64,000 bases of DNA from Inhella proteolytica (GTDB taxonomy: Bacteria; Pseudomonadota; Gammaproteobacteria; Burkholderiales; Burkholderiaceae_C). Location: NCBI RefSeq assembly GCF_016093275.1, contig NZ_JAEDAK010000006.1, forward strand, positions 226,938 through 290,937, read 5' to 3'. Shown in pieces: positions 20,681 through 29,234 of this stretch. The translations under genes and the position numbers were made by a program. Position 1 is the stretch's first letter, and every line of letters begins with the position of its first letter. A model generated the notes under the pieces. The model was not told the origin of the DNA, did no database searches, and saw nothing but the letters and a program-made list of their open reading frames with translations.

Positions 20681-21418
20681 ATGACTGTCGTCAATGCCCT
20701 CCAGATCGTGCGCTGGGCCGCCTGGGCCCCCGGCCTGGATGCGGCTGCGGACTGGGCGCAGTGGCTGGCGGCGCCGACCCCGCTGCGGGGGGGCGAGGTG
20801 GCCGCACCACCGCTCACCGAAGTGCCTGCGATGGCGCGCCGGCGCATCGACCCCCTGGGCCGCATGGCCCTGCAGGTGGCCTACCGAGCGCAGGACGACC
20901 TGACGCCTGAGACGGTGCAGGCCATGCCGCTGGTGTTCGCCTCGCGCTGGGGTGAACTGGACCGTTCGGTGGCGCTGCTGCAGGACCTCGCGCGCCAGGA
21001 GCCGCTGTCGCCCACCGCCTTCAGCCACTCGGTGCACAACGCCATCGGGGCGCTGTACTCCATCCAGCGCGGCGTGCGGGCGAATCTGTCGGCGGTGGCC
21101 GCCGGCGCCTACAGCCTGGAGGCCGGATGGGTCGAAGCCCTGGGCCTGCTGCGCGAGGGCGCAAGCGAGGTGCTGCTGGTGGCCTTCGACGCCCCGCTGC
21201 CGGCCCCCTATGCGGGCAGCGGGCTGGACGCCGCGCTGATGCGTCCACATGCACTGGCCTTGCGCTTGCGTCTGGGGGGCGGCTTGCAGCTGCAGGCTGA
21301 GTCACAGACGACCGAGCCCGATGACGGCTTCCCGCCGGCGCTGCGTGCCCTGCGCTTTTTCACCGGTGGCGAAGCCGAACTGCGCCAGGGGCCCTGGCGT
21401 TGGAGTCGCGCGTGCTGA
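20681..21418 (+). CDS. Ketosynthase-like chain-length factor of the aryl-polyene cluster
   Basis: Truncated ketosynthase fold of 245 residues, about the N-terminal half of a normal KS. Where active ketosynthases have the catalytic cysteine it reads ANLSAVAAGAYSLEA (residues 135-148), with no Cys, and the two catalytic histidines of the C-terminal half are absent. This matches the chain-length-factor partners (ApeC-type) that pair with the active KS in aryl-polyene type II systems. It is the first gene of the cluster. Partner is probably the KS at 33291. Confidence 0.8.
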   Translation: MTVVNALQIVRWAAWAPGLDAAADWAQWLAAPTPLRGGEVAAPPLTEVPAMARRRIDPLGRMALQVAYRAQDDLTPETVQAMPLVFASRWGELDRSVALLQDLARQEPLSPTAFSHSVHNAIGALYSIQRGVRANLSAVAAGAYSLEAGWVEALGLLREGASEVLLVAFDAPLPAPYAGSGLDAALMRPHALALRLRLGGGLQLQAESQTTEPDDGFPPALRALRFFTGGEAELRQGPWRWSRAC

Positions 21419-22182
21419 CTTGGTGGCGCCGTGCCTGGCGGGCGCCCGTCACGGGCCTGCTGTTTGCCTGCTTCGGCCTCGGTGGGGTGCTGCTAGGCCT
21501 GACCGCCTTCCCGCTGCTGCAGCTGCTGGTGCGGGACCCGCAGCGCCGCGTGCGCTGGGCGCGCCGGCTGGTGCAGCGCAGCTTCGCCGCCTTCGTGTGG
21601 ATGATGCGCGCCGGCGGCATCGTGGACACCCGCATCGTGGGCGCCGAGCGCCTGCAGCGCCGTGGCCAGCTGATCCTGGCCAGCCACCCGACCCTGGTGG
21701 ATGTGGTGGCCCTGATCGCCGCCACGCCGAACGCCGACTGCGTGGTCAAGGCCAGCCTGGCCGACAACCCCTTCACGCGCTGGCCGGTGCGCGCCTGCAA
21801 CTTCATCCGCAACAACGGCGGCCCCGAGCTGCTGGACGATTGCAAGGCCAGCCTCGCGGCCGGTGGCAATCTGGTGATCTTCCCGGAGGGCACGCGCAGC
21901 GTGCCGGGCCAACCCCTGCAACTGCAGCGCGGCGCGGCGCAGCTCGCCCTGCGCGCGGGCGTGCCGGTGACCCCGGTGCGCATCTTGTGCGAGCCCATCG
22001 GCCTGACCAAGGGACGCCCGTGGTGGCGCACCAACGACCGGCCCATGCGCCTCACCCTCGAAGTGGGGGAGGACTTGCCGATTGCGCCCTTTCTAGAGGC
22101 CGCGAACGGCGAAACCCCGCTCGCCGCCAGGCGCCTGACGGGATACTTGAAAGCTTATTTTTCGGAAGGGAGAGCGGCATGA
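21412..22182 (+). CDS. 1-acyl-glycerol-3-phosphate acyltransferase-like protein
   Basis: PlsC-family membrane acyltransferase, 256 residues with an N-terminal hydrophobic segment. The catalytic HxxxxD is ASHPTLVD and the phosphate/acceptor block is FPEGTRS. The start is GTG 21412, overlapping the previous stop by 7 nt; an in-frame TTG lies four codons earlier. In aryl-polyene clusters such acyltransferases are thought to attach the polyene to a lipid anchor for outer-membrane placement. Confidence 0.85.
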   Translation: MLTWWRRAWRAPVTGLLFACFGLGGVLLGLTAFPLLQLLVRDPQRRVRWARRLVQRSFAAFVWMMRAGGIVDTRIVGAERLQRRGQLILASHPTLVDVVALIAATPNADCVVKASLADNPFTRWPVRACNFIRNNGGPELLDDCKASLAAGGNLVIFPEGTRSVPGQPLQLQRGAAQLALRAGVPVTPVRILCEPIGLTKGRPWWRTNDRPMRLTLEVGEDLPIAPFLEAANGETPLAARRLTGYLKAYFSEGRAA

Positions 22183-22442
22183 ACGATGCCCTGGAGCTGG
22201 AGATCAAGAACCTGCTGATCGAGGCCCTGAATCTGGAGGATCTGAGCCCCGAACAGATTGACCCGGAGGCCGCCTTGTTCGTCGAAGGCCTGGGGCTGGA
22301 TTCGATCGATGCGCTCGAGCTCGGTCTGGCGCTGCAGAAGCGCTACGGCGTCGCCATGTCGGCCGACTCCGAGCAGACCCGCCGCCATTTCCGTTCGATC
22401 CGCGCGCTGGCCGAGTTCGTCGCCGGCAGCCGCAAGCAGTGA
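22179..22442 (+). CDS. Acyl carrier protein (first of two)
   Basis: ACP of 87 residues. Ser42 in GLDSIDALEL is the phosphopantetheine attachment site. The start overlaps the acyltransferase stop (ATGA). It corresponds to one of the two ACPs (ApeE/ApeF) in characterised aryl-polyene clusters, which carry the growing chain and the starter. The phosphopantetheinyl transferase at 37719 is the likely activator. Confidence 0.92.
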   Translation: MNDALELEIKNLLIEALNLEDLSPEQIDPEAALFVEGLGLDSIDALELGLALQKRYGVAMSADSEQTRRHFRSIRALAEFVAGSRKQ

Positions 22443-22472
22443 ACCGCCTGAGCAGTTGAGGAGTGCGCCGCC

Positions 22473-22757
22473 ATGAGCGAGCAAGAAATTTTTGAGCGCC
22501 TGCGCGCCATCCTGATCGAGACCTTCGACATCGAAGCGGAGCTGATCAAACCCGAGGCGAAGCTGTACGAGGACCTGGACATCGACTCCATCGATGCAGT
22601 GGACCTGATCGTCAAGCTCAAGCCCCTGGTGGGCCGCCGCCTGCAGCCCGAGGCCTTCAAGTCCGTGCGCACGCTGCAGGACGTGGTGCGCGCGCTGCAG
22701 GGCCTGCTGGCCGAGGCCGCCGCCGACGAGCAGGGACCGCTGGCGAGCGCCGCCTGA
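22473..22757 (+). CDS. Acyl carrier protein (second of two)
   Basis: ACP of 94 residues, clearly different from the first: Ser39 in DIDSIDAVDL, a longer C-terminal helix and an Ala-rich tail. Starts 30 nt after the first ACP with AGGAG upstream. Two divergent ACPs are characteristic of aryl-polyene systems. Confidence 0.92.
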   Translation: MSEQEIFERLRAILIETFDIEAELIKPEAKLYEDLDIDSIDAVDLIVKLKPLVGRRLQPEAFKSVRTLQDVVRALQGLLAEAAADEQGPLASAA

Positions 22758-22761
22758 TCCT

Positions 22762-23307
22762 TTGCGAAACCTTTTCTGGGTGGCGCTGACCGCCACCTAC
22801 CCCCTGCTGGTCTACCTGGGCCTGGCGCACGCCGAACCGCGTGCCCTGGCCCTGCTGCTGCTCGGCCTGGCGCTGGCGCGCTTCCTGGCCTCGCGCAGTC
22901 AGCAGGCCTTGGGGCTGGCCCTGGCCGGCCTGCTGCTGGCCGCGCTCACCGCCTGGTCCAACCAGCTGCTGCCGCTCAAGCTCTACCCGGTGGCCGTGAG
23001 TGCCGCGCTGCTGGTGCTCTTCGGCCTCAGCCTGTGGAAGGGCCCCACCGTGGTTGAGCGCCTGGCGCGCCTGCAGGAGCCGAACTTGGACGCGCACGGC
23101 GTGGCGTACACGCGCCGCGTCACCCAGGTGTGGTGCGGCTTCTTCGTGCTCAATGGCAGCCTCGCGCTGGCCACTGCGCTGTGGGGATCGGACGCCACCT
23201 GGGCGCTCTACAACGGCCTCATCAGCTACGGCCTGATGGGCCTGCTGATGGGCGGCGAGTGGCTGGTGCGGCGGCGCGTGCGCGCCCACAAGACGGCGGA
23301 GAGCTGA
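22762..23307 (+). CDS. COG4648-type membrane protein of the aryl-polyene cluster
   Basis: Integral membrane protein, 181 residues, about five hydrophobic segments. The conserved hydrophilic stretch between helices (GPTVVERLARLQEPNL, then VTQVWCGFFVLNGSLA) matches the COG4648 family that regularly sits between the ACPs and the acyl-activating ligase in these clusters. The start is TTG 22762, four bases after the ACP stop; its ribosome-binding site is weak, suggesting coupling. Function is not established. Confidence 0.75.
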   Translation: MRNLFWVALTATYPLLVYLGLAHAEPRALALLLLGLALARFLASRSQQALGLALAGLLLAALTAWSNQLLPLKLYPVAVSAALLVLFGLSLWKGPTVVERLARLQEPNLDAHGVAYTRRVTQVWCGFFVLNGSLALATALWGSDATWALYNGLISYGLMGLLMGGEWLVRRRVRAHKTAES

Positions 23308-23310
23308 ACC

Positions 23311-25020
23311 ATGTGGCGTGAATTGGCACTGGGCCTGGCCGGCCCGCTCAGCCCCATGCGCCAGGCGCAGCCGGTGGGCTTTCGGGCCGGCCAAGCGGTG
23401 ACGCAGCGCGAGTGGCGCGCCGAGGTGGCCGGCTGGGCCGCGCATTTCGCCGCCCAGCCCGGCGCTGACGTGGCCCTGTACTTCGAGGACAGCTTGCGCG
23501 CCGCCGCGGCCTTGTTCGGCGCCTGGCATGCCGGCAAGACGGTGTGGTGGCCCGGCGATGCCCTGCCGGCCACGGCCGAGCGCCTGGCGGCCCAGGGGAC
23601 GCACTTCGCGGGCGACTGGCCGGGGGGGGCTTGCGCACGCGTGGCGCCGCAGCCGGAGCCGGAGCCGGAGCCGGAATGGCAGCCGCTCGATGCCCAGGCC
23701 CCTGCGCTGGTGGTGTTCACCTCGGGCAGCACCGGCGAGCCGGTGGCCATCACCAAGCGCCTGCACCAGCTGTTCGATGAAGTGCGCGCGCTGGAAACCT
23801 GCTTCGGCAGCCGCCTGGAGGGGGCGCGTGTGGTCGGCACGGTCAGCCACCAGCACATCTACGGCCTGCTGTTTCGCTTGCTCTGGCCGCTGGCGGCCGG
23901 CCGGCCTCTGGTGGCCGAGCGCCAGGCCTACCTGGAAGACCTGACCCGACTGGACGCGCGCCTGGCCCTGGTGGCCAGCCCCGCGCACCTGAAGCGCCTG
24001 GACCTGCCCGACCTGGCCGGCCTGCCGGTGCGGCTGGCGGCGGTCTTCAGCTCCGGCGGGCCGCTGCCGGACGACGCGCTCGCCCCCTGCGCTGAAGGCC
24101 TGGGCCAGACGCCGATCGAGGTCTACGGCAGCAGCGAGACCGGTGGCGTGGCCTGGCGCCAGCGCGCCCCGGGCGCCGATGCCCAGCACCCCTGGCGGGC
24201 GTTGCCCGGCGTGGACTGGCGCATCGAAGACGAACAGCTGGCGCTGCGCTCGCCGCAGCTCGGCAGCCTGGACTGGTTCTTGGCCGCCGACCGCGTGCGC
24301 GCCGAAGGCCCGGGCTTCGTGCTGCTGGGCCGCGCCGACCGCATCGTCAAGATCGAGGAAAAACGCGTCTCGCTGGCTGCGATTGAACAGGCCTTGCTGG
24401 CCCTGGGCGGCGTGCAGGAGCTGCGGCTGCCCTTGCTGCCTGGCCGGCGTCAGGAACTGGGCGTGGTGCTGGTGCCCACGGCCGAGGCCTGGGAGGCCAT
24501 CGAAACCCAGGGCCGCGCTGCCTGGCTGGCGCCGCGCAAGCGGGCGCTGGAGCCGCTGCTGGAAGCGACGGTGCGCCCGCGCCGCTGGCGCCTGGTCAGC
24601 GAGCTGCCGGTGAACGCCCAGGGCAAGACCACCCAGGCCGCGCTGGCGGCCTTGTTCGACCCCATGCGCCCGAGCGCGCGCCTGCTGCAACGTGAGGCAC
24701 AGCGTGCTTGCTGGGCGATCGAGGTGGAGGCGCGCCATCCGGGCTTCGACGGCCACTTCCCCGGCCACCCGGTGCTGCCGGGCGTGGTGCAGCTGGATTG
24801 GGCCGAGCGCTTTGGCCGCGAGGCTTTTGCCCACCTGCAGCCGGCCTTTGCTGGGCTGGATCAGCTGAAGTTCCAGCAAGTGATTCCACCTGGCGCGTGC
24901 GTGGAGCTGGAGCTGCAGTGCGACGAGGCCGGGTGCGTGCTGCGTTTCGTGCTGCGCAGTGCGCGTGGACCCCATGCCAGCGGCAAGCTGCGCTTTGCCG
25001 CGGCCGGGGAGGGCGCATGA
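23311..25020 (+). CDS. Acyl-activating ligase fused to hotdog dehydratase domain
   Basis: Bifunctional protein of 569 residues. Residues 1-450 are an AMP-binding ligase: VVFTSGSTGEPVAITK (134-149) is the adenylation signature, and YGSSETGG and the C-terminal NAQGKTTQAAL lysine motif are present. Residues 464-565 form a FabZ/FabA-type hotdog with GHFPGHPVLPGV; His482 is at the dehydratase catalytic position, with Asp496 where FabZ has Glu. It likely loads the aryl starter onto an ACP and dehydrates 3-hydroxyacyl intermediates. In the characterised E. coli cluster I recall these as separate proteins (ApeH and ApeI), so a fusion is notable. Confidence 0.85.
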   Translation: MWRELALGLAGPLSPMRQAQPVGFRAGQAVTQREWRAEVAGWAAHFAAQPGADVALYFEDSLRAAAALFGAWHAGKTVWWPGDALPATAERLAAQGTHFAGDWPGGACARVAPQPEPEPEPEWQPLDAQAPALVVFTSGSTGEPVAITKRLHQLFDEVRALETCFGSRLEGARVVGTVSHQHIYGLLFRLLWPLAAGRPLVAERQAYLEDLTRLDARLALVASPAHLKRLDLPDLAGLPVRLAAVFSSGGPLPDDALAPCAEGLGQTPIEVYGSSETGGVAWRQRAPGADAQHPWRALPGVDWRIEDEQLALRSPQLGSLDWFLAADRVRAEGPGFVLLGRADRIVKIEEKRVSLAAIEQALLALGGVQELRLPLLPGRRQELGVVLVPTAEAWEAIETQGRAAWLAPRKRALEPLLEATVRPRRWRLVSELPVNAQGKTTQAALAALFDPMRPSARLLQREAQRACWAIEVEARHPGFDGHFPGHPVLPGVVQLDWAERFGREAFAHLQPAFAGLDQLKFQQVIPPGACVELELQCDEAGCVLRFVLRSARGPHASGKLRFAAAGEGA

Positions 25021-25745
25021 AGCTGGTGGTGGTCATCCCCGTCTACAACCACGGCCAGGCCGTAGGTGGCGTGGTGGCCAAGTTGCGCAGCCAGGGCCTG
25101 CCCGTGCTGCTGGTGGACGACGGCTCGAATGCCGACACCGCCCGCGCCCTGGACGCGCTGGCCACGCAGGACGGCGTCCAGCTGCTGCGCCTGGCGCAGA
25201 ACCAGGGCAAGGGCGGCGCCATGATGGCGGGCTTTCGCGCCGCGGCGGCGCAGGGCTACAGCCACGCGCTGCAGATCGATGCCGACGGCCAGCACGATGC
25301 GCTGGATGCACAGCGCTTCGTCGCCGCGGCACAGGCGCGCCCCGAGGCCTTCGTCTGCGGCTGCCCACTGTATGACGCCTCGGTGCCCAAGGGGCGGCTG
25401 TACGGGCGCTATGCCACCCATGTCTGGGTCTGGATCAACACACTCTCGTTCGCGGTGCGCGATTCGATGTGCGGCTTCCGGGTCTATCCGCTCGCACCCA
25501 CGCTGGCGCTGATCGAGCGGGTGCGCATCGGTACGCGCATGGACTTTGACGTCGAGATCGCCGTGCGCCTGGTGTGGGCCGGCGTGCCGGTGGTGAACAT
25601 GCCCACGCGCGTGCACTACCCCGAGGACGGCATCTCGCACTTCCGCGTCTGGCGCGACAACCTGCGCATCAGCTGGATGCACACGCGCCTGTTCTTCGGC
25701 ATGTTGCTGCGCTTGCCGCTGCTGCTATGGCGCAAGCTGGCCTGA
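25017..25745 (+). CDS. Family 2 glycosyltransferase
   Basis: GT-A fold glycosyltransferase, 242 residues. It begins KLVVVIPVYNHG, and LQIDADGQHD (near residue 83) supplies the DxD-like metal site. The C terminus is amphipathic and probably membrane-associated. The start ATG overlaps the ligase stop. In aryl-polyene clusters this enzyme is thought to add a sugar or act on the lipid anchor. Its 3' end overlaps the next acyltransferase gene by 19 nt. Confidence 0.87.
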   Translation: MKLVVVIPVYNHGQAVGGVVAKLRSQGLPVLLVDDGSNADTARALDALATQDGVQLLRLAQNQGKGGAMMAGFRAAAAQGYSHALQIDADGQHDALDAQRFVAAAQARPEAFVCGCPLYDASVPKGRLYGRYATHVWVWINTLSFAVRDSMCGFRVYPLAPTLALIERVRIGTRMDFDVEIAVRLVWAGVPVVNMPTRVHYPEDGISHFRVWRDNLRISWMHTRLFFGMLLRLPLLLWRKLA

Positions 25746-26698
25746 ACCCCGCCCAGCGCCCCGGCACGCATTGGGCGGCGCTGGGCGAGCACACCTTTGT
25801 CGGCGGCATCTGGCTGCTCTATGCCGTGCACCGCCTGTTCGGGCGCGCCGCCTTTCGCGTGCTGAGCGCGCCGGTGGTGCTGCTGCACTGGTGCACGCGC
25901 CCCGCGCTGCGCGCGGCCTCGCTGGACTACCTGCGCCGGCTGCACGCCGCGCGGCCCGGCGTGTTCGTGCGCGCACCCGGCTGGCGCGAGGGCCTCCGCC
26001 ATGTCGCCTGCTTTGCCGAAACCATGCTGGACAAGCTGCTGGCCATGGCCGGCCGCTACCCGGCCGCGCGCATCAGGGAGCAAGGCGTGGCCGCGGTGGA
26101 CGCCGACCTGCGCGCCGGCCGCGGGGGCATCTTCGTCACCGCGCACATGGGCTGTCTGGAGTTGTGCCGCGCCTTTGCGCGCGACAAGTCCATCCTCAAG
26201 CTCACCGTGCTGGTGCACACCAAGCATGCTGAGCAGTTCAACCGCTTGCTGCAGCGCCTGGACCCGCAAGCCCGCGTGCGCCTGCTGGAGGTCAGCGAAT
26301 TCGGCCCGGCCACCGCGGTGCAGCTGCAGGCCATCGTGGCCGAAGGCGGTTGGGTGGCGATTGCGGGCGACCGCGTGCCCATCCACTCCGCGCAGGTGGC
26401 CGAAGTGCAGTTCCTCGGCCACACCGCGCCGCTGCCGGTTGGCCCCTATGTGCTGGCCAGCCTGCTGCGCTGCCCGCTGGTGCTTTTGAGCTGCCTGCAC
26501 CAGGGGGCCGGCTACGAGATCCGTTTCGAGCGCCTGGCCGAACGCGTCGAGCTACCGCGCGGTCAACGCGCGCAGGCCCTGCAGCGCTACGCGCAGGCGT
26601 ATGCCGATGCGATCGCGGCCCGCTTGGCCGAATCGCCTTACGACTGGTTCAACTTTTATGCCTTCTGGGAACGCCCCGATGCACCGCCCCCCGTCTGA
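25727..26698 (+). CDS. LpxL-like lysophospholipid acyltransferase
   Basis: Membrane-associated acyltransferase of the LpxL/HtrB type, 323 residues. The HxxxxE catalytic pair is TAHMGCLELCRAF (His-Met-Gly-Cys-Leu-Glu), followed by GDRVP and a PVLL-type late block. The start is ATG 25727, inside the end of the glycosyltransferase gene in another frame. In some relatives the glycosyltransferase and acyltransferase are one polypeptide; here they are two overlapping genes. Confidence 0.83.
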   Translation: MAQAGLNPAQRPGTHWAALGEHTFVGGIWLLYAVHRLFGRAAFRVLSAPVVLLHWCTRPALRAASLDYLRRLHAARPGVFVRAPGWREGLRHVACFAETMLDKLLAMAGRYPAARIREQGVAAVDADLRAGRGGIFVTAHMGCLELCRAFARDKSILKLTVLVHTKHAEQFNRLLQRLDPQARVRLLEVSEFGPATAVQLQAIVAEGGWVAIAGDRVPIHSAQVAEVQFLGHTAPLPVGPYVLASLLRCPLVLLSCLHQGAGYEIRFERLAERVELPRGQRAQALQRYAQAYADAIAARLAESPYDWFNFYAFWERPDAPPPV

Positions 26699-28226
26699 TT
26701 CCGTGTTGTTCGACGGCCGCCCGCTGGGCCTGGAGGACATCGTGCGCATCGCGCGGGGCCAGGCGCGCGCCGAGCTGTCGCGCGACGAGGCCTTCGTCGC
26801 CCGCATCGAGGCCGGGGCCGCCTTCGTGGCGCGCCTGCTGGCCGAGGACGGCGTGGTCTACGGCATCACCACCGGCTATGGCGACAGCTGCACCGTCAGC
26901 ATCCCGCCCGCCCTGGTGGCGCAGCTGCCCACGCACCTCTACACCTACCACGGCTGCGGCGCCGGGGCCTTGCTCACACCGGAGCAGACGCGCGCCGTGC
27001 TGGCCGTGCGCCTGCAGTCGCTGGCGCAGGGCGTCTCGGGCGTCAGCTACGCGCTGCTGCAGCAGCTGGCCGCCCTGCTGGCGCACGACATCCTGCCGCA
27101 GATCCCCTCCGAGGGCTCGGTGGGCGCCAGTGGCGACCTGACCCCGCTGAGCTATGTGGCCGCGGTGCTCTGCGGCGAGCGCCAGGTCTGGTTCCGCGGT
27201 GAATCCATGCCCGCCGCCCAGGCCCTGGCCGCGGTGGGCCTGCAGCCGCACCGCCTGCGCCCCAAGGAGGCGCTGGCCATCATGAACGGCACGGCGGTGA
27301 TGACCGCGCTGGCCTGCCTGGCTTATGTGCGCGCCGAGCAGCTCGGCCAGCAGGCCACGCGCTGCACGGCCGCGAACGTCATCGCCAGCAGCGGCAACGC
27401 CCACCATTTCGACGCCACCCTGTTCGCCGCCAAGCCCCACCCCGGCCAGCAGCGCGTGGCCGCGCGCCTGCGCGCCGACCTGGCCAGCGACCGCCCCAGC
27501 CGAAATGAGCTGCGCCTGCAGGACCGCTACTCGCTGCGCTGTGCGCCGCATGTCATCGGCGTGCTGGAAGACGCGCTGCCCTTCTTGCGTCAGCTGATCG
27601 AGAACGAACTCAACAGCGCCAACGACAACCCGCTGATCCACCCCGAGGAAGAGCGCGTGCTGCATGGCGGGCACTTCTACGGTGGCCACATCGCGCTGGC
27701 GATGGACACTTTGAAGAACGCCGTCGCCAACCTGGCCGACCTGCTGGACCGCCAGCTGGCCCTGCTGGTGGATACGCGCTTCAACCATGGCCTGCCCTCG
27801 AACCTGAGCGGCGCGCTGGGCGAGCGCGCGGCCATCAACCATGGGCTCAAGGCGCTGCAGATCTCGGTCTCGGCCTGGACTGCCGAAGCGCTCAAGCAGA
27901 CCATGCCGGCCTCGGTGTTCAGCCGCAGCACCGAGTGCCACAACCAGGACAAGGTCAGCATGGGCACCATCGCCGCACGCGATGCGCTGCGCGTCATCGA
28001 GCTGACCGAGCAGGTGGTGGCCGCCATGCTGATCACCGCCCGCCAGGCCCTGGCCCTGCGCGAGCGCCTGGGTGCCCTGAACCTGACGCCGGCGCTGGCC
28101 GCGTGGCGCGCAGACCTGGAGGCGCGCGTGGCCCTGATCGAGGAAGACCGCGCGCTCGACGCCGACCTGCAGCGCCTGCTCACGGCCCTGCGCGAACCTG
28201 CTTGGGATTTGTATGCCGGGACGTGA
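26679..28226 (+). CDS. Aromatic amino-acid ammonia lyase (HAL/PAL/TAL family)
   Basis: MIO-dependent lyase of 515 residues. Ala150-Ser151-Gly152 in GSVGASGDL cyclises to the MIO electrophile. Tyr61 (YGITTG) and the NSANDNPL segment are further active-site elements. The substrate-selectivity position reads TYHGCG (Tyr90-His91), which is neither the classic PAL nor HAL pattern, so tyrosine, phenylalanine or histidine cannot be separated here. In an aryl-polyene cluster the product would be cinnamate or 4-coumarate, a starter for the ligase at 23311. It overlaps the acyltransferase gene by 20 nt. Confidence 0.88.
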   Translation: MHRPPSDSVLFDGRPLGLEDIVRIARGQARAELSRDEAFVARIEAGAAFVARLLAEDGVVYGITTGYGDSCTVSIPPALVAQLPTHLYTYHGCGAGALLTPEQTRAVLAVRLQSLAQGVSGVSYALLQQLAALLAHDILPQIPSEGSVGASGDLTPLSYVAAVLCGERQVWFRGESMPAAQALAAVGLQPHRLRPKEALAIMNGTAVMTALACLAYVRAEQLGQQATRCTAANVIASSGNAHHFDATLFAAKPHPGQQRVAARLRADLASDRPSRNELRLQDRYSLRCAPHVIGVLEDALPFLRQLIENELNSANDNPLIHPEEERVLHGGHFYGGHIALAMDTLKNAVANLADLLDRQLALLVDTRFNHGLPSNLSGALGERAAINHGLKALQISVSAWTAEALKQTMPASVFSRSTECHNQDKVSMGTIAARDALRVIELTEQVVAAMLITARQALALRERLGALNLTPALAAWRADLEARVALIEEDRALDADLQRLLTALREPAWDLYAGT

Positions 28227-28653
28227 AGACCCCCGCCTGGTGCACGAGACCGAGCTCAGCCCGGCCTTCCATGACCTGGACCCCATGCACATCGTCTGGC
28301 ATGGGCGCTATGTGCAGTACCTGGAGATCGCGCGCAGCGCGCTGATGCAGCGCTTCGACTACGACTACCCGCAGATGAAGGCCAGCGGCTACGCCTGGCC
28401 CATCGTGGACCTGCACCTCAAGTACGTGCGCCCGGCCGAGTACGGCATGAAGCTGATCGTGCGCGCCGCCATCACCGAGTACGAGAACCGCCTCAAGGTG
28501 GATTACCGCATCCGCGACGCCGCCAGCGGCAAGGTGCTGACCAAGGGCCACACCATCCAGGTGGCGGTGCGCTGGGAAACCGGCGAGCTGCAGTTCGTCT
28601 GCCCGCCGGTGCTGTGGGAGCGCCTGGGCGTGAAGCCGGAGGACGCCGCATGA
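28213..28653 (+). CDS. Hotdog-fold acyl thioesterase (4-hydroxybenzoyl-CoA type)
   Basis: Single hotdog domain, 146 residues. HDLDPMHIVWHGRYVQYLE is the YbgC/4HBT active-site block with the catalytic Asp and the HGRY helix start. ATG 28213 lies within the ammonia-lyase end. It likely releases or edits acyl-ACP intermediates of the polyene pathway. Confidence 0.85.
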   Translation: MPGREDPRLVHETELSPAFHDLDPMHIVWHGRYVQYLEIARSALMQRFDYDYPQMKASGYAWPIVDLHLKYVRPAEYGMKLIVRAAITEYENRLKVDYRIRDAASGKVLTKGHTIQVAVRWETGELQFVCPPVLWERLGVKPEDAA

Positions 28654-29234
28654 AGCGCCGCCACCTGCTGCTGGCCACGCTGCCGCTCAGCGCAACGGCG
28701 GCGCCGCTGGCCGAGATCCAGCAGCGCCTGCACCAGCCCGCGCTGGCGCGCGGCCGCTTCGAGCAGGACAAGCGCTTGGCCGGCTTTGCCAAGCCGCTGA
28801 AGAGCACGGGCGACTACCTGCTGGTGCGCGGCAAGGGCGTGCTCTGGCGCACGCTCACGCCCTTTGCCTCGCAGCTGGCGCTGACGCGCGATGCCATCCG
28901 CGCCGACCACTTCCAGCTCGACGCCGGCAAGGAGCCCAGCGTGCGCGTCGTCACCGGCCTGATGCTGGCCTTGCTGGACGGCAACCTGGCCGCGCTGCAG
29001 TCGCAGTTCGAGCTGAGCGGCAGCCTGCGCGGCGCCCAGGGCTGGCAGGCCGAGCTGAAGCCGCGCGAGGCCGCACTGGCGCGCCTGTTCCAGCGCATCG
29101 AGCTGGAGGGCGACCGCCAGGTGCGCCGCATCCAGCTCTTCGAGGCCCAGGGCGACCAGACCCTGATCCGTTTTGACGAGCAGCAGCGCGAGCCCGCCGC
29201 GCCGAATGAGGAAGAGGCCCGCCGCCTTGCCTGA
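28650..29234 (+). CDS. LolA-like outer-membrane lipoprotein carrier protein
   Basis: Periplasmic protein of 194 residues with an N-terminal signal peptide cleaved after about residue 17 (SATAA). GRFEQDKRLAGFAKPLKSTG is the LolA-type first strand pair, followed by the half-open barrel pattern. Not the housekeeping LolA: it is embedded between a thioesterase and an MMPL exporter. It probably carries the lipid-linked polyene, or its anchor, across the periplasm. Confidence 0.82.
   Translation: MKRRHLLLATLPLSATAAPLAEIQQRLHQPALARGRFEQDKRLAGFAKPLKSTGDYLLVRGKGVLWRTLTPFASQLALTRDAIRADHFQLDAGKEPSVRVVTGLMLALLDGNLAALQSQFELSGSLRGAQGWQAELKPREAALARLFQRIELEGDRQVRRIQLFEAQGDQTLIRFDEQQREPAAPNEEEARRLA

Noticed and set aside
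25727..25745. Frameshift joining glycosyltransferase and acyltransferase
   Set aside because: Both genes have proper ends and starts, and similar overlaps occur throughout the cluster, so separate genes are more likely.
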